Part shown: piece by piece, positions 37,952-48,350 of the stretch
Layout of the letters: each line of letters starts with the position of its first letter
Position numbering within the stretch: position 1 is the first letter of the stretch
Assembly (NCBI RefSeq): GCF_000230675.1
Contig: NZ_AGIK01000005.1
Location: 1 to 64,000 of the forward strand
From: Synechococcus sp. WH 8016
GTDB taxonomy: Bacteria > Cyanobacteriota > Cyanobacteriia > PCC-6307 > Cyanobiaceae
Direction of reading: 5' to 3'
DNA length: 64,000 nt
Translations under genes and position numbers: made by a program
The notes under the pieces: generated by a model
Databases searched by the model: none
Told to the model about the DNA's origin: nothing
The model's input: the letters and a program-made list of their open reading frames with translations, nothing else

Positions 37952-39028
37952 TCATGAGGCGCGGCTGATCCCCAACCCAGCCGCCGCTGGCGCTCGCAGT
38001 TGATCTCCTACGAGATCGAGCCCCTGATAGGGGTCATCCACAAGATTGAGATGGCTGTCGAGATCGGGCCAGCGGATCAAGGGCAGCAGCTGGGCGGCCG
38101 CTCCATTGAGCAAAACGCTGTCGGAATAACAGCCAATCATCAGATCCAGATCCAAGCGCTGAGCCACCTGAGCCATCAGCCACGCCTCACTGAGCCCGCC
38201 ACTTTTCAGCAACTTGAGATTCACGCCATCCACGTGGGGGGCAAGGCGCAACAAATCCTGTAAGTCCCAACAGCTTTCATCGGCCACAAGGGCCATGGCG
38301 CAATGGGGCTTGAGCGCCGCAAAAGCAGCCGTATCTCGATCGGGATCGAGCATGGCCGCCATCGGCTGCTCCAGCAACACCACCCCTGCCTGGTGCAGAG
38401 ATGTCTGCATCGCCTTTGCCTGATCGAGAGTCCAGCCCCCGTTGGCATCCACTTGAAGCTCCATCGGCTGCTGCTGCTGTTGAGCCTGCTCCTGCAGGGC
38501 CTGGGCCACAGCCTCCAACAGAGCTCGATCGTGTTCGCAGCCATCAGCACTGCCAAGTTTGAGCTTGATGCGTGTTGCCGGTAGCTGCCGCCACCAACGC
38601 TGAAGGCGGCTGAGAACCGCATCGACCGAACCAAGCCCCAAGGTCACGCTGGTGGCCACAGGGCGATGGCCATCGAGACCGAACAGGCGCCAAACCGGTT
38701 GTTCGAGCCGTTGGCCCCACCAATCCCAAAGGGCGAGATCCACCGCACAACGAGCCGGGGGCGACAACGGCTGCAGCAAAGGTGCGAGTTGCTGGCGATC
38801 AGCAGGGTCCACATCTCCCAGTTTTGGCAGCAAAGCCTCAAGCTCCAAGGCCAGCTGATCGGTGCTGAAGGCCCGATGCCCCGTATCAAATCCCCCCGTT
38901 TCGCCGCGGCCGCTATTGCCATCCATGCTGAAGGTGAGCTCGAGGTGCTCCACCTGGGCTGTGGTTCCGCGGCTAATCGCGAGAGGTACCGCTTTGGTGA
39001 GAGAAAAGCGCCGAAGAGACCAGCCCAT
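37952..39028 (-). CDS. Enolase-superfamily dipeptide epimerase / N-acyl-amino-acid racemase (DgcA-like)
   Basis: The protein belongs to the muconate-lactonizing subgroup of the enolase superfamily, which includes L-Ala-D/L-Glu epimerases. The second-strand Lys motif TRIKLKLGS, metal-ligand Asp in QVDANGGW, the Glu in LEQPM, the Asp in VADESC and the terminal Lys in [10 protein letters not shown] are all present, so it should be catalytic. I chose ATG 39028 ([10 protein letters not shown]); the frame is open to 39079. The adjacent DUF1611 gene suggests a common substrate, probably D-glutamate or a murein-derived dipeptide. Confidence 0.82.
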   Translation of the reverse strand: MGWSLRRFSLTKAVPLAISRGTTAQVEHLELTFSMDGNSGRGETGGFDTGHRAFSTDQLALELEALLPKLGDVDPADRQQLAPLLQPLSPPARCAVDLALWDWWGQRLEQPVWRLFGLDGHRPVATSVTLGLGSVDAVLSRLQRWWRQLPATRIKLKLGSADGCEHDRALLEAVAQALQEQAQQQQQPMELQVDANGGWTLDQAKAMQTSLHQAGVVLLEQPMAAMLDPDRDTAAFAALKPHCAMALVADESCWDLQDLLRLAPHVDGVNLKLLKSGGLSEAWLMAQVAQRLDLDLMIGCYSDSVLLNGAAAQLLPLIRWPDLDSHLNLVDDPYQGLDLVGDQLRAPAAAGLGISRAS

Positions 39029-39125
39029 CGCCCGAATACGCCAATCCCCAAGCTGGCACAAGCTGGCCGTGGCCCACACTAAAAGAAGATTTCACCGTCG
39101 TCGGTCTCCAGGATCGCCACCCGCT

Positions 39126-40544
39126 TTGGCCCTCTCCAGTCCCGTCAGCCCCAGTCTTGCCAAGACCCCTGCATCCTCCACTCGGGACGAGCAGCAACGC
39201 GGCAGCTACTGGATCACCACGTTTGGCTGCCAGATGAACAAGGCCGATTCCGAGCGGATGGCAGGAATCCTGGAAACCATGGGCTACCAGGAAGCCGATG
39301 CTGAACTCGACGCTGATCTCGTTCTTTACAACACCTGCACCATTCGCGACAACGCCGAACAGAAGGTTTACAGCTACTTAGGCCGTCAAGCCATCCGCAA
39401 GCGGACCAATCCGAATCTCACCTTGATCGTGGCTGGCTGCGTCGCGCAACAAGAGGGCGAATCCCTGCTGCGCCGAGTGCCAGAGCTGGATTTGGTCATG
39501 GGACCCCAGCATGCCAATCGCCTCGAGACCCTGCTCACGCAAGTCCAGACGGGACAACAGGTGGTCGCGACTGAAGAGCATCACATCCTTGAAGACCTCA
39601 CCACCGCCAGGCGCGACAGCAGCACCTGCGCTTGGGTGAATGTGATTTACGGCTGCAACGAACGTTGCACCTATTGCGTGGTGCCCTCGGTTCGTGGCAA
39701 GGAGCAATCCCGGCTGCCGAACTCGATCATTTTGGAGATGGAGGGCTTGGCCGCGCGTGGGTTCAAAGAGATCACCCTGCTCGGCCAAAACATCGATGCC
39801 TATGGCCGCGATCTACCGGGCATCACCGCCGAGGGCCGTCGCCAACACACCCTCACAGATCTCCTCTACCAGGTGCACGACGTGGAGGGCATCGAACGCC
39901 TGCGCTTTGCCACGAGTCACCCGAGATATTTCACCGAGCGCTTGATTGATGCCTGCGCTGAGCTGCCGAAAGTATGCGAACACTTTCATATCCCCTTCCA
40001 AAGCGGTGATAACGAGCTTCTAAAAGCGATGGCCCGGGGGTACACCGTTGAGCGTTACCGGCGCATCATTGATCGCATTCGCGAACGCATGCCCGATGCC
40101 GCCATCAGTGCGGATGTGATCGTGGCGTTCCCCGGAGAAACCGATGCGCAATACAGACGCACCCTGGCGTTAATTGAAGAGATTGGCTTCGACCAAGTGA
40201 ACACAGCCGCCTATTCACCAAGACCCAACACACCAGCGGCGGACTGGAACAACCAGCTCTCGGAAGACGTCAAAGTGGCACGCCTACAAGAGATCAATGC
40301 GCTTGTGGAATCCACGGCAAAAGAGCGGAACGCTCGCTACGCCGGTCGGATCGAGCAAGTGCTGGCCGAGGGAATCAATCCAAAAGATCCCAGCCAACTG
40401 ATGGGGCGGACGCGCACCAACAGGCTGACCTTTTTCTCCGCTGAATCCGCCAATGGCATCACGCATCGTGCAGGAGATCTGGTCGATGTCCGCATCGATC
40501 AAGTTCGCTCGTTCTCCCTCACTGGCACACCGGTGAGCAACTGA
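39126..40544 (+). CDS. miaB: tRNA-2-methylthio-N6-dimethylallyladenosine synthase MiaB
   Basis: This radical-SAM enzyme adds a methylthio group to i6A37 of tRNA. N-terminal cysteines for the auxiliary cluster occur in [27 protein letters not shown] and AGCVAQQEG. The radical-SAM cluster motif is [12 protein letters not shown], and a TRAM domain forms the C terminus. I selected TTG 39126 (472 residues); the open frame extends to 38862 but that part overlaps the divergent epimerase. The gene is divergent from the epimerase and is followed by ddl. Confidence 0.95.
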   Translation: MALSSPVSPSLAKTPASSTRDEQQRGSYWITTFGCQMNKADSERMAGILETMGYQEADAELDADLVLYNTCTIRDNAEQKVYSYLGRQAIRKRTNPNLTLIVAGCVAQQEGESLLRRVPELDLVMGPQHANRLETLLTQVQTGQQVVATEEHHILEDLTTARRDSSTCAWVNVIYGCNERCTYCVVPSVRGKEQSRLPNSIILEMEGLAARGFKEITLLGQNIDAYGRDLPGITAEGRRQHTLTDLLYQVHDVEGIERLRFATSHPRYFTERLIDACAELPKVCEHFHIPFQSGDNELLKAMARGYTVERYRRIIDRIRERMPDAAISADVIVAFPGETDAQYRRTLALIEEIGFDQVNTAAYSPRPNTPAADWNNQLSEDVKVARLQEINALVESTAKERNARYAGRIEQVLAEGINPKDPSQLMGRTRTNRLTFFSAESANGITHRAGDLVDVRIDQVRSFSLTGTPVSN

Positions 40545-40582
40545 TACCTTTCGGGTTCATTTGTTGAATGAACGGCCACACC

Positions 40583-41644
40583 ATGCCCTCGTCTCCCCTT
40601 CGCATTGGTGTGGTGTTCGGAGGAGCATCCGGTGAGCATGCCGTGTCGATTCGCTCGGCCATCACGGTGATCAACGCCCTTCAAGCGGGGGGCAATCGAG
40701 ATCACTTTGAAGTGGTTCCGCTGTACATCGATCAGGCGGGACGTTGGTGGGCCGAGCGCATTGCCCTCAGCGTTCTTGAGCAAAAGCAAGCACCTGCAGA
40801 GGAAAGCCTTCCCCAGCCCTTACCGCCAGCGGGCTTCCGTTCCCTGCCGATCGACAACGATCGCGTGGATGTTTGGTACCCGGTGCTGCATGGTCCCAAT
40901 GGAGAAGACGGCACCGTGCAAGGGTTGTTCACCCTGATGGGGCAGCCCTATGTGGGCTCCGGCGTGCTCGGTTCAGCCGTTGGAATGGACAAACTGGCGA
41001 TGAAAGCCGCTTTTGCCGCCGCAGGCCTCCCCCAAGTCCCCTACGTGGGTCTGAACGCTGCAGACCTCCATCACCCTGAACAGCAAACCAAGCTGGTCGC
41101 CAGGATCGAAGCGGAATTGGGATACCCGTGTTTTGTCAAACCAGCAAACATGGGCTCATCGGTAGGGATCAGCAAAGCCCGTGATCGAGACCAACTGCTT
41201 GAAGGCTTGCGGGAGGCGGCACGCCATGACAGCCGACTCGTCGTGGAGCGTGGCGTCTCCGCTCGAGAGCTGGAATGCGCCGTCCTCGGACGGCAACAGC
41301 TCAAGGCTTCCGTGGTGGGCGAAATCAGCTTTGAGGCCGATTGGTATGACTACGACACCAAATACACCGAGGGCTGCAGCCAAACGCTGATTCCAGCCCC
41401 ACTTCCCGACCAGGTGAGCGCTCAAATTCAAGCGATTGCCCTGCAAGCCTGTACGGCTGTTCACGCCTATGGCTTGGCACGCGTGGATGTTTTTTACGAC
41501 GAACGCACCGGTGAGGTCTGGCTCAACGAGATCAACACCCTGCCTGGATTCACCTCCCAAAGCATGTACCCCATGCTTTGGGAGGCCAGTGGTGTCGCTT
41601 TACCCGACCTAGTGGCCCAGCTGGTCCACACAGCGCGAGAATGA
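40583..41644 (+). CDS. ddl: D-alanine--D-alanine ligase
   Basis: This ATP-grasp enzyme makes the D-Ala-D-Ala dipeptide for peptidoglycan. It has [39 protein letters not shown] and [17 protein letters not shown]. Chosen start ATG 40583 (MPSSPLRIG); ATG 40568 is also possible. It leads the division/cell-wall string ddl, hypothetical membrane protein, ftsQ, ftsZ. Confidence 0.95.
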   Translation: MPSSPLRIGVVFGGASGEHAVSIRSAITVINALQAGGNRDHFEVVPLYIDQAGRWWAERIALSVLEQKQAPAEESLPQPLPPAGFRSLPIDNDRVDVWYPVLHGPNGEDGTVQGLFTLMGQPYVGSGVLGSAVGMDKLAMKAAFAAAGLPQVPYVGLNAADLHHPEQQTKLVARIEAELGYPCFVKPANMGSSVGISKARDRDQLLEGLREAARHDSRLVVERGVSARELECAVLGRQQLKASVVGEISFEADWYDYDTKYTEGCSQTLIPAPLPDQVSAQIQAIALQACTAVHAYGLARVDVFYDERTGEVWLNEINTLPGFTSQSMYPMLWEASGVALPDLVAQLVHTARE

Positions 41645-41663
41645 ATCAACATCCAGACAAGCG

Positions 41664-42074
41664 ATGATTGAAGGTCTGCTCTGGCTTCCGCTGCTCGTCG
41701 CCTTTGTGCTGCTTGTAGCACTGGGGTGGCTGGAGCGCCGTCGTCAAAATCTGTTCCGAACCTGGAGCGAAGGGTCGGAGTTAGCCAAACTTGATGGCTG
41801 CGGCGCAGCACTTCTCAAGGATGGAGAACTGCGCTGGAGCAGCTTCAGTGCTGGATCTTTTCAAGAGGAGGGGCACTTTGTGATCAAGGGCCTTGAATTG
41901 GTCGAATTAATGGCCTTGGCCTCAGGGGAGGCCCCGCTGGCCAGCGAATCGCAAGGACGCTGCCGTCTCAGGCTGATTGGGGATGGTCGTCAGCTCGACG
42001 TGCCCTTTGCAGATGCCGATCGTGCCCGACGTTGGATGGATCAGCTCATGTCTCGTGCACGCTGCGACTTGTGA
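41664..42074 (+). CDS. Small membrane-anchored hypothetical protein between ddl and ftsQ
   Basis: The 136-residue product has a single N-terminal transmembrane helix (LLWLPLLVAFVLLVALGW) and a cytosolic domain of mixed strands with no known name. It sits in the conserved ddl-ftsQ interval, so a link to cell division is plausible but not shown. Its stop overlaps the ftsQ GTG start by 4 bp (GTGA at 42071-42074), indicating coupling. Confidence 0.7.
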   Translation: MIEGLLWLPLLVAFVLLVALGWLERRRQNLFRTWSEGSELAKLDGCGAALLKDGELRWSSFSAGSFQEEGHFVIKGLELVELMALASGEAPLASESQGRCRLRLIGDGRQLDVPFADADRARRWMDQLMSRARCDL

Positions 42075-42922
42075 GCCCAGACGCTTCCAGAAAGAAAGGC
42101 TTCAAGCTCGGCAAACGCAACAGCCAAGGCCCCCTTCCCCCTGGCGTGGAACGGCGTCGAAGGCTGCATCAGGAGCGCCGGCAAGAACGCCTGATTCAAT
42201 TGTGGAGACTTGTTTTTTTTCTCCTCACCGCCACGGGATTGAGTTGGTTATTGCTGACCCTGGGCTGGAGCCTGCGATCCGCGACGCAAATCCAGATCAG
42301 CGGAAGCGCGCGGATGAACGAAAACGTGGTGGTGAAGGCTGCAGGCCTTTCCTTTCCTCAATCACTGCTAAGCCTCGAGCCGCGTCAGATCGAGACCAAA
42401 TTGATGCAGGAGCTTCCCGTGCAGGAGGTGTCCGTTCAGCGGCGTCTTCTCCCTCCAGGCCTCGACATCCAACTCGTTGAACGCCGCCCCATCGCCGCTG
42501 CCACCCGCGTGGGCCCCGATGGAATCGAGCGGGGAATGGTGGACCTGGAGGCTCAGTGGATGCCGATGGACATGGCCAGGCAGGGAGAGAAGCCTGCAAG
42601 CGCTGTGAAAGTCGAAGGCTGGATTTCCAATCGACGGGCCGTCATCGCCCGCATCCTTCAACAACGAGACCAACTCGGTCGACCACTGAAAACAATTGTT
42701 GTAGAGCCCGCCGGTGGCGTCAGTCTGCGCATTGAGACCCTTGGCCTTGTTTATCTCGGCGCCAATGACGCCCTCTTAGATCAGCAATTCAAAACCATTG
42801 CCCAACTCACGCAAAGCCTTCCTCCCAGCCTGGGCGGCGTTTCAAGCGAAGGGCTGGATCTCAGTGACCCAAGCCAACCTGAACTGAAGTTACGGCCGAA
42901 GCCCAAACCTGCAGCTCCGTAA
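42071..42922 (+). CDS. ftsQ: Cell division protein FtsQ
   Basis: FtsQ links cytoplasmic and periplasmic divisome parts. The 283-residue product has a basic cytosolic tail, one transmembrane helix (FFLLTATGLSWLLLTLGW), a POTRA domain starting at ISGSARMN and the FtsQ/DivIB domain. The start GTG 42071 overlaps the upstream stop and removes 13 improbable residues of the longer frame. The intergenic region before ftsZ contains a strong palindrome. Confidence 0.88.
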   Translation: MSPDASRKKGFKLGKRNSQGPLPPGVERRRRLHQERRQERLIQLWRLVFFLLTATGLSWLLLTLGWSLRSATQIQISGSARMNENVVVKAAGLSFPQSLLSLEPRQIETKLMQELPVQEVSVQRRLLPPGLDIQLVERRPIAAATRVGPDGIERGMVDLEAQWMPMDMARQGEKPASAVKVEGWISNRRAVIARILQQRDQLGRPLKTIVVEPAGGVSLRIETLGLVYLGANDALLDQQFKTIAQLTQSLPPSLGGVSSEGLDLSDPSQPELKLRPKPKPAAP

Positions 42923-42979
42923 AAAGTCAGCGTTCGTTGACCTGATCGGGCCAAAAATGATGGTGACAATCAAGTTCCT

Positions 42980-43007
42980 GTATCGCTTTTGTCGGCAAAA
43001 GCGATAC
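42980..43007. promoter_or_regulatory. 11-bp perfect inverted repeat upstream of ftsZ
   Basis: The arms GTATCGCTTTT (42980-42990) and AAAAGCGATAC (42997-43007) are exact complements around a 6-base loop GTCGGC. It lies between ftsQ and ftsZ, 65 bp upstream of the likely ftsZ start. It could be an operator for a dimeric regulator or a hairpin in the mRNA leader; no T tract follows on either strand, so termination is unlikely. Confidence 0.6.
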
Positions 43008-43072
43008 ACAGCCCCATAATGCAACCGATTACAGCGGTTCAAGCTCGGATAATGGAGATTGTGAGCAGTGAG

Positions 43073-44182
43073 ATGTCCTCAGCCATGAACCCAGAGGGCA
43101 TCTCGCCTAGCCAATCAGCCCGCATCGAAGTGATCGGTGTTGGAGGGGGTGGCAGCAACGCTGTTAATCGCATGATTTTGAGCGATCTGGAAGGGGTTGC
43201 TTACCGGGTCTTAAACACCGATGCTCAAGCGCTGATTCAATCGGCTGCTGACAACCGGGTCCAGCTGGGCCAAACCCTTACCCGCGGTCTTGGAGCGGGC
43301 GGAAATCCAAGCATTGGCCAAAAAGCGGCGGAAGAGTCGCGTGCTGATCTTCAACAGGCGCTCCAAGGCGCAGATCTGGTCTTCATCGCTGCAGGGATGG
43401 GTGGAGGCACCGGGACGGGTGCTGCTCCTGTGGTTGCAGAAGTTGCCAAAGAAAGCGGCGCTCTCACCGTTGGCATCGTCACAAAACCCTTCAGTTTCGA
43501 AGGTCGCCGCAGGATGCGTCAGGCCGATGAAGGCATCGCCCGCCTGGCAGAGCACGTGGACACCTTGATCGTGATCCCCAACGATCGGCTTCGCGATGCC
43601 ATCGCTGGAGCCCCCCTTCAGGAAGCGTTCCGCAGCGCCGATGACGTTCTGCGCATGGGAGTGAAGGGAATCAGCGACATCATTACCCTCCCTGGCCTTG
43701 TCAACGTTGACTTCGCTGACGTTCGCTCCGTCATGACCGAAGCCGGCACCGCCTTGCTCGGGATCGGTGTGGGCTCAGGCCGATCACGGGCGGTTGAAGC
43801 AGCACAAACCGCGATTAATAGCCCCTTGCTCGAGGCCGCGCGCATCGATGGTGCCAATGGCTGCGTGATCAACATCAGCGGTGGCCGGGACATGACCCTG
43901 GAGGACATGACCACCGCATCTGAGGTGATTTACGACGTCGTGGATCCAGAAGCCAACATCATTGTTGGTGCTGTGGTAGATGAACGCCTTGAGGAAGAGA
44001 TCCACGTGACCGTGATTGCCACAGGCTTTGAAGACGGCAACCCTTACCGCTCAGAGCGCAGCACGCTTCGCCCCGCTGTTTCAGCCTTCGAGCCCAGGAC
44101 ACCGACCAACATCGCCCCTGAAAGCGGAGCACGGATTCCCGACTTCCTCAGGCAGCGTCAACAACGCCAGAGCGACAGCTAG
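43073..44182 (+). CDS. ftsZ: Cell division GTPase FtsZ
   Basis: FtsZ polymerises into the division ring. The GTP-binding signature [12 protein letters not shown], the Gly-rich [12 protein letters not shown] and the T7-loop region [11 protein letters not shown] are intact. The C-terminal conserved peptide is PDFLRQRQQ, which binds ZipN/FtsA-type anchors. The open frame begins at 42989 within the palindrome, but ATG 43073 gives 369 residues, the usual length; 43052 and 43019 are alternatives. ZipN, its membrane tether, is encoded at 10.8-13.0 kb. Confidence 0.96.
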   Translation: MSSAMNPEGISPSQSARIEVIGVGGGGSNAVNRMILSDLEGVAYRVLNTDAQALIQSAADNRVQLGQTLTRGLGAGGNPSIGQKAAEESRADLQQALQGADLVFIAAGMGGGTGTGAAPVVAEVAKESGALTVGIVTKPFSFEGRRRMRQADEGIARLAEHVDTLIVIPNDRLRDAIAGAPLQEAFRSADDVLRMGVKGISDIITLPGLVNVDFADVRSVMTEAGTALLGIGVGSGRSRAVEAAQTAINSPLLEAARIDGANGCVINISGGRDMTLEDMTTASEVIYDVVDPEANIIVGAVVDERLEEEIHVTVIATGFEDGNPYRSERSTLRPAVSAFEPRTPTNIAPESGARIPDFLRQRQQRQSDS

Positions 44183-44186
44183 AGGT

Positions 44187-44279
44187 TGGTGACCCGGAGT
44201 CCACGCCTGCCCAGAGCATCCCGTGTGGCTGCTCCCTTCCGGTTCTGACCAGGTTTGGGCGTCTGGACCGCATGGATCC
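44187..44279 (-). ncRNA. ffs: Bacterial small SRP RNA (4.5S type)
   Basis: The minus strand contains the universal SRP Alu-less apical loop: CCTGGTCAGAACCGGAAGGGAGCAGCC in pieces, with the GGAA tetraloop-adjacent AGCAGCC internal loop. The flanking arms GTCCAGACGCCC and GGGCAGGCGTGGAC pair to form the long helix. It partners Ffh (9.3-10.8 kb). The ends are approximate by about 5 nt. It lies between ftsZ and panB in antisense orientation. Confidence 0.9.
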
Positions 44280-44327
44280 GAATCGACGTCATGCTAGCAA
44301 TGAACCTCTTTCACGGCGGAAGGGCGG

Positions 44328-45146
44328 ATGCGCCCAGCTGAATTGATTCGCTTCAAGCAATCAGGGAGAGCGATCACGATGCTCACCGCCTGGGATGGCC
44401 TCAGTGCTGCCCTGGTGGAAGAAGCCGGCGCCGACGTGGTCTTGGTGGGTGATTCGCTTGCGATGGTGGTTCTAGGCCATGCCACCACCCTTCCAGTCAC
44501 GCTGGAACAGATGCTGCATCACAGCCAGGCCGTCTGCCGCGGCCTAAACAAACCTCTTGCCGAGCGCCCGCTGGTGGTGTGCGATCTGCCATTTCTGAGT
44601 TATCAGTGCGGCCTCGATCGCGCCGTCGCCGCTGCAGGCACCATCCTCAAAGAGTCGGATGCCGCCGCCGTCAAGCTTGAAGGAGGCGAACCAGAGGTGG
44701 TTGCCGTTGTCGATCGCCTCGTGCGCATGGGCATCCCCGTCATGGGCCATCTCGGACTCACGCCTCAGGCGGTGCATCGACTCGGCTACCGGCGTCAAGC
44801 CATCGATCCGCGCAGCCAGGACAAACTGCACCGCCAAGCAAAGGCTTTAGAGGACGCTGGTTGTTTTTCACTGGTGGTGGAGCATGTCCCCGCCGAACTC
44901 GCCGGTCGGTTGCGACGCAACTTGTCGATCCCGGTGATCGGCATCGGCGCCGGATCCGATTGCGACGGACAGGTCAGCGTGACCGCGGACCTGCTGGGAC
45001 TGACGCCAAGCCAACCACCCTTCAGCCCGGCCCGGATGCAAGGCCGTGAACTCAGCATCAGTGCCCTCAAAAGCTGGCTGACGGAGCAACGGGATCAGGG
45101 AGCAACTCCCACCACTCCACCACCTCCACAAGCACCTGATTGCTAA
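44328..45146 (+). CDS. panB: 3-methyl-2-oxobutanoate hydroxymethyltransferase
   Basis: PanB makes ketopantoate for pantothenate and CoA. The 272-residue TIM-barrel product has [24 protein letters not shown] (Mg-binding Asp), [17 protein letters not shown] and [11 protein letters not shown]. The last 80 bases overlap the 3' end of convergent hemW. Confidence 0.95.
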   Translation: MRPAELIRFKQSGRAITMLTAWDGLSAALVEEAGADVVLVGDSLAMVVLGHATTLPVTLEQMLHHSQAVCRGLNKPLAERPLVVCDLPFLSYQCGLDRAVAAAGTILKESDAAAVKLEGGEPEVVAVVDRLVRMGIPVMGHLGLTPQAVHRLGYRRQAIDPRSQDKLHRQAKALEDAGCFSLVVEHVPAELAGRLRRNLSIPVIGIGAGSDCDGQVSVTADLLGLTPSQPPFSPARMQGRELSISALKSWLTEQRDQGATPTTPPPPQAPDC

Positions 45147-46317
45147 CGGCCATTCCCTCGGGATCGCTGAGGCGCCAACGGCGGCCAAAACGTTCCATCA
45201 GACCCCTCTCTAAGAAGGGTTGCCAGCGCGCTTCTAGGGCAGGTAAGTCACGGCTGCAGCGACGTTCGTTCCAGCCGCAGCGTCTCGCAAGCTCCCACAG
45301 GTTTACGCCTTCGTAGCAGCGCAGCCCCACCAGCAGCCGATCGTCCAGAGGCAAGCTCTCGGCTGACCCTCGAATCAAACTCGAATCCAGTTTTGGACCC
45401 TGCTCCTTCAGCCAGGAGGCATAGGCCTCTCGGGTGCGAGGACGAGCCATCCGCTCCCCCCAGGGTGCACTGGTCGCGCCTAGACCAAAGGCCCACCATC
45501 CCGCACCACTCCAGTACACGCGGTTGTGCCTGGAGGCATGCCCTGGCCTAGCGAAATTGGAGATTTCGTAGCGGCAGTAACCGGCGCGGCGCAGCCTGCG
45601 GGTGGTGAAGGCGATCCGGTCGGCGGCAGCATCTTCCTCAGGGATCGCCAGCTCGCCTCGCTTCTCGCGCCAAGCAAACACCGTGACTGGCTCCACGCTG
45701 AGGTCGTAGATCGATAGGTGGGGAGCCTGCAGAACAACGGCCTGCTCCAGCTGCGCCTCCCATTCCTGATCCCCTTGGTCTGGAAGGTTTCGGATCAGAT
45801 CCAAGCTCCAGCTCTGCAGTCCACCAGCCTGCAAACACCCTTGGAGCCAATGGCAGGCCTCAAGCAAATCCTTTCGGCGATGTCGGCGCCCCAGGGCCGC
45901 GAGCCTGACATCGTCAAAACTTTGCCCTCCCAAACTCACGCGGGTCACGCCCGCAGCGACCAGGGCGTGAAGATCCCTGCGCTCAAACGTAGCTGGATCC
46001 ATCTCAAGGGTGATTTCAGCACCGTCCTGGAAGCCAAAGCGGCCTCTGAGCTGCTGCAGCAACGCTGCAAGTTGATCGGGCCTCAACAGGGATGGCGTAC
46101 CACCGCCGACATACACGGTGGCCAATGGAGGCCCTGGGGGAGAGAGGTGGATCTCTGCGCTGAGCTGCGCCAGGTAGGTCTCGATCGAACCGCTACCAGA
46201 CCCTCCATCCGCATCAGCCCGATCGCCGAGGGGCACCACCGCGAAGTCGCAATAAAAACAACGCCGATGGCAAAAAGGAATATGTAAATAGGCGCTGCGA
46301 GGTGCAGATGCGGTCAT
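45067..46317 (-). CDS. hemW: HemW-like radical-SAM heme chaperone
   Basis: HemW proteins are coproporphyrinogen-oxidase-like but act in heme transfer. The cluster motif is [14 protein letters not shown] (CxxxCxxC); HPGGGTPS-like VGGGTPSLL follows, and the [12 protein letters not shown] region marks the HemN/HemW fold. The 416-residue product lacks the N-terminal extension of true oxygen-independent HemN and so fits HemW. It overlaps panB by 80 bp at the 3' end and is divergent from the PIN/TRAM protein. Confidence 0.9.
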   Translation of the reverse strand: MTASAPRSAYLHIPFCHRRCFYCDFAVVPLGDRADADGGSGSGSIETYLAQLSAEIHLSPPGPPLATVYVGGGTPSLLRPDQLAALLQQLRGRFGFQDGAEITLEMDPATFERRDLHALVAAGVTRVSLGGQSFDDVRLAALGRRHRRKDLLEACHWLQGCLQAGGLQSWSLDLIRNLPDQGDQEWEAQLEQAVVLQAPHLSIYDLSVEPVTVFAWREKRGELAIPEEDAAADRIAFTTRRLRRAGYCRYEISNFARPGHASRHNRVYWSGAGWWAFGLGATSAPWGERMARPRTREAYASWLKEQGPKLDSSLIRGSAESLPLDDRLLVGLRCYEGVNLWELARRCGWNERRCSRDLPALEARWQPFLERGLMERFGRRWRLSDPEGMAVSNQVLVEVVEWWELLPDPVAPSASF

Positions 46318-46388
46318 CTGCGCAGGCAGAGCGACGGAAGATGATGCATGCTGCCTTCATACGGAGTGAACGGCCACGACCGATTGCC

Positions 46389-47537
46389 ATGGTTGAAGTT
46401 CTCATCCTGGTCCTATTTCTGATCTCCGGTGGAGCCACCGGCTGGATGGGAGTTCATCTCCTTCCACAAGAGATGCTGGACGATGTCACCGATGTCCAAC
46501 GGGTGCGCCTCGGGCTCACCGGCCTTGGCACGGCCATAGGCCTCGTAGCAGGCCTCGTTTTCAAGCGGCTGCGTCTGCAACTGATGCAGCAGGTGCGCAC
46601 GATGCCCACCGATTTGTTGATCAGTCGATCGGTGGGACTGATTCTTGGTCTGCTGGTCGCCAACCTCTTGTTAGCGCCGATCCTGCTGCTCCCACTCGCC
46701 GGTGGCGTCACGCTGGTCAAACCGCTGGCTGCGGTGCTCAGCAATGTGTTTTTTGGCGTTCTGGGATACAACCTCGCCGAGGTGCACGGACGCACGCTTC
46801 TGCGCCTGTTCAACCCCACCAGCACGGAAGCGCTGCTGGTGGCAGACGGTGTGCTCACCCCTGCAACCCCGAAGATCCTCGATACCAGCGTGATCATTGA
46901 TGGGCGAATCCGCGGCATGTTGGCCTGCGGTTTGCTGGAAGGTCAGGCCATCGTTGCTCAAACGGTGATCGACGAGATGCAGCAATTGGCCGACTCCACC
47001 AACTTGGAGAAGCGAGCCAAGGGACGTCGTGGCCTGAAACTTCTGCGCGATCTACGCGACACCTACGGCCGTCGACTGGTGATCAACAGCACCCGTTATG
47101 AAGGAACGGGCACCGACGATCGCCTTCTCCTGCTTGCAGGCGACACGGGCGGCACGCTTGTGACCGCCGACTTCAACCTGGCCCAGGTCGCCGAAGTGAA
47201 GGAGATCAAGGTGATGAATCTGAGCGAATTGGTGATCGCCCTACGCCCTGAGGTGCAGCCCGGAGATGAGCTGTTGCTCAAGATCGTGCGCGAAGGCAAA
47301 GAGGAGAGTCAGGGAGTGGGCTACCTCGAAGACGGAACGATGGTGGTGGTTGAGGAGGGCCGGAGCTTGATCGGATCCCGTCAACCCGTTGTGGTGACCG
47401 GTGCACTGCAGACCCCAACAGGGCGCATGGTGTTTGCTCGCCGTGACAAAAACGGTGCGCGAAACAACCGCAGCAGCAAGAGCAGCAAGGGCAAGGCTGC
47501 ACGCACGGACAGCGCTGAAGAGCAGCCATCCTCGTGA
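46389..47537 (+). CDS. PIN/TRAM-domain membrane protein (YacL-like)
   Basis: From ATG 46389 (MVEVLILVLF) the protein has about four transmembrane helices, a PIN domain with acidic residues in LDTSVIIDGRI, QTVIDEMQ, DDRLL and VTADFN, and a C-terminal TRAM domain (GVGYLEDGTMVVVEEG). A basic Ser/Asn/Lys tail ends it. The layout matches YacL-type RNases or RNA-binding proteins; activity is unproven. It is followed at 40 bp by clpR. Confidence 0.88.
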   Translation: MVEVLILVLFLISGGATGWMGVHLLPQEMLDDVTDVQRVRLGLTGLGTAIGLVAGLVFKRLRLQLMQQVRTMPTDLLISRSVGLILGLLVANLLLAPILLLPLAGGVTLVKPLAAVLSNVFFGVLGYNLAEVHGRTLLRLFNPTSTEALLVADGVLTPATPKILDTSVIIDGRIRGMLACGLLEGQAIVAQTVIDEMQQLADSTNLEKRAKGRRGLKLLRDLRDTYGRRLVINSTRYEGTGTDDRLLLLAGDTGGTLVTADFNLAQVAEVKEIKVMNLSELVIALRPEVQPGDELLLKIVREGKEESQGVGYLEDGTMVVVEEGRSLIGSRQPVVVTGALQTPTGRMVFARRDKNGARNNRSSKSSKGKAARTDSAEEQPSS

Positions 47538-47576
47538 CCCCGCTAGGCTCCCTCCACGACAGGGATGCTCAGAGGA

Positions 47577-48242
47577 ATGACCACATCAGCGCCTTATTAC
47601 GGCGACTCAGGCGTGATGCGCACACCCCCGCCTGACCTGCCCTCTTTGATGCTCAAAGAGCGGATTGTGTATCTGGGCCTTCCGCTGTTTTCAGACGGAG
47701 ACACCAAGCGTCAGCTCGGCTTGGACGTGACCGAGCTGATCATTGCCCAGCTCCTCTTTTTGGAGTTCGACAACCCAGACAAGCCGATTTATTTCTATAT
47801 CAACTCCACGGGTACAAGTTGGTATTCGGGCGAGTCGATTGGCTTCGAGACAGAAGCCTTTGCCATCTGCGACACGCTTCGCTACGTGAAGCCACCGGTG
47901 CACACGATTTGCATCGGTCAGGCGATGGGAACGGCTGCCGTCATCCTTTCCGCTGGCACCAAAGGGCAAAGAGCGGCCCTACCCCATGCCTCGATCGTGT
48001 TGCATCAGCCCCGCAGCGGCGCGCGCGGCCAGGCCACGGACATTCAGATCCGCGCCAAAGAGGTGCTGCATAACAAGCGGGCCATGCTCGAAATCCTTTC
48101 GACCAACACCGGTCGCAGCGTGGAAGAACTCTCCGCCGATTCAGACAGAATGAGTTATCTCACCCCTCAAGAAGCCGTGTCCTACGGCCTGATTGACAGG
48201 GTTCTCGATAGCCGCAAGGACCTACCTGCAGCGGTGGGTTAA
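47577..48242 (+). CDS. clpR: ClpR, catalytically inactive ClpP-like subunit
   Basis: ClpR is a subunit of the mixed ClpR/ClpP3 core. The fold is ClpP-like (IYFYINSTG, PHASIVLHQP, DSDRMSYLTPQEAVSYGLID), but the catalytic serine position is Gly in CIGQAMGTAA, where ClpP has AASMG. The His is retained. ATG 47577 matches family starts; 47565 is also in frame. Together with the next gene it forms the cyanobacterial clpR-clpP3 operon. Confidence 0.93.
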   Translation: MTTSAPYYGDSGVMRTPPPDLPSLMLKERIVYLGLPLFSDGDTKRQLGLDVTELIIAQLLFLEFDNPDKPIYFYINSTGTSWYSGESIGFETEAFAICDTLRYVKPPVHTICIGQAMGTAAVILSAGTKGQRAALPHASIVLHQPRSGARGQATDIQIRAKEVLHNKRAMLEILSTNTGRSVEELSADSDRMSYLTPQEAVSYGLIDRVLDSRKDLPAAVG

Positions 48243-48350
48243 GGACCCATCCAGCATCAACCGCGCCTGTCATTGAAAACACAACGCTGTTGAACCAGCC
48301 GTGGTTGTCTAAACAGACCATTTTTTTTACTTCAACCCTTCCTAGGACCC

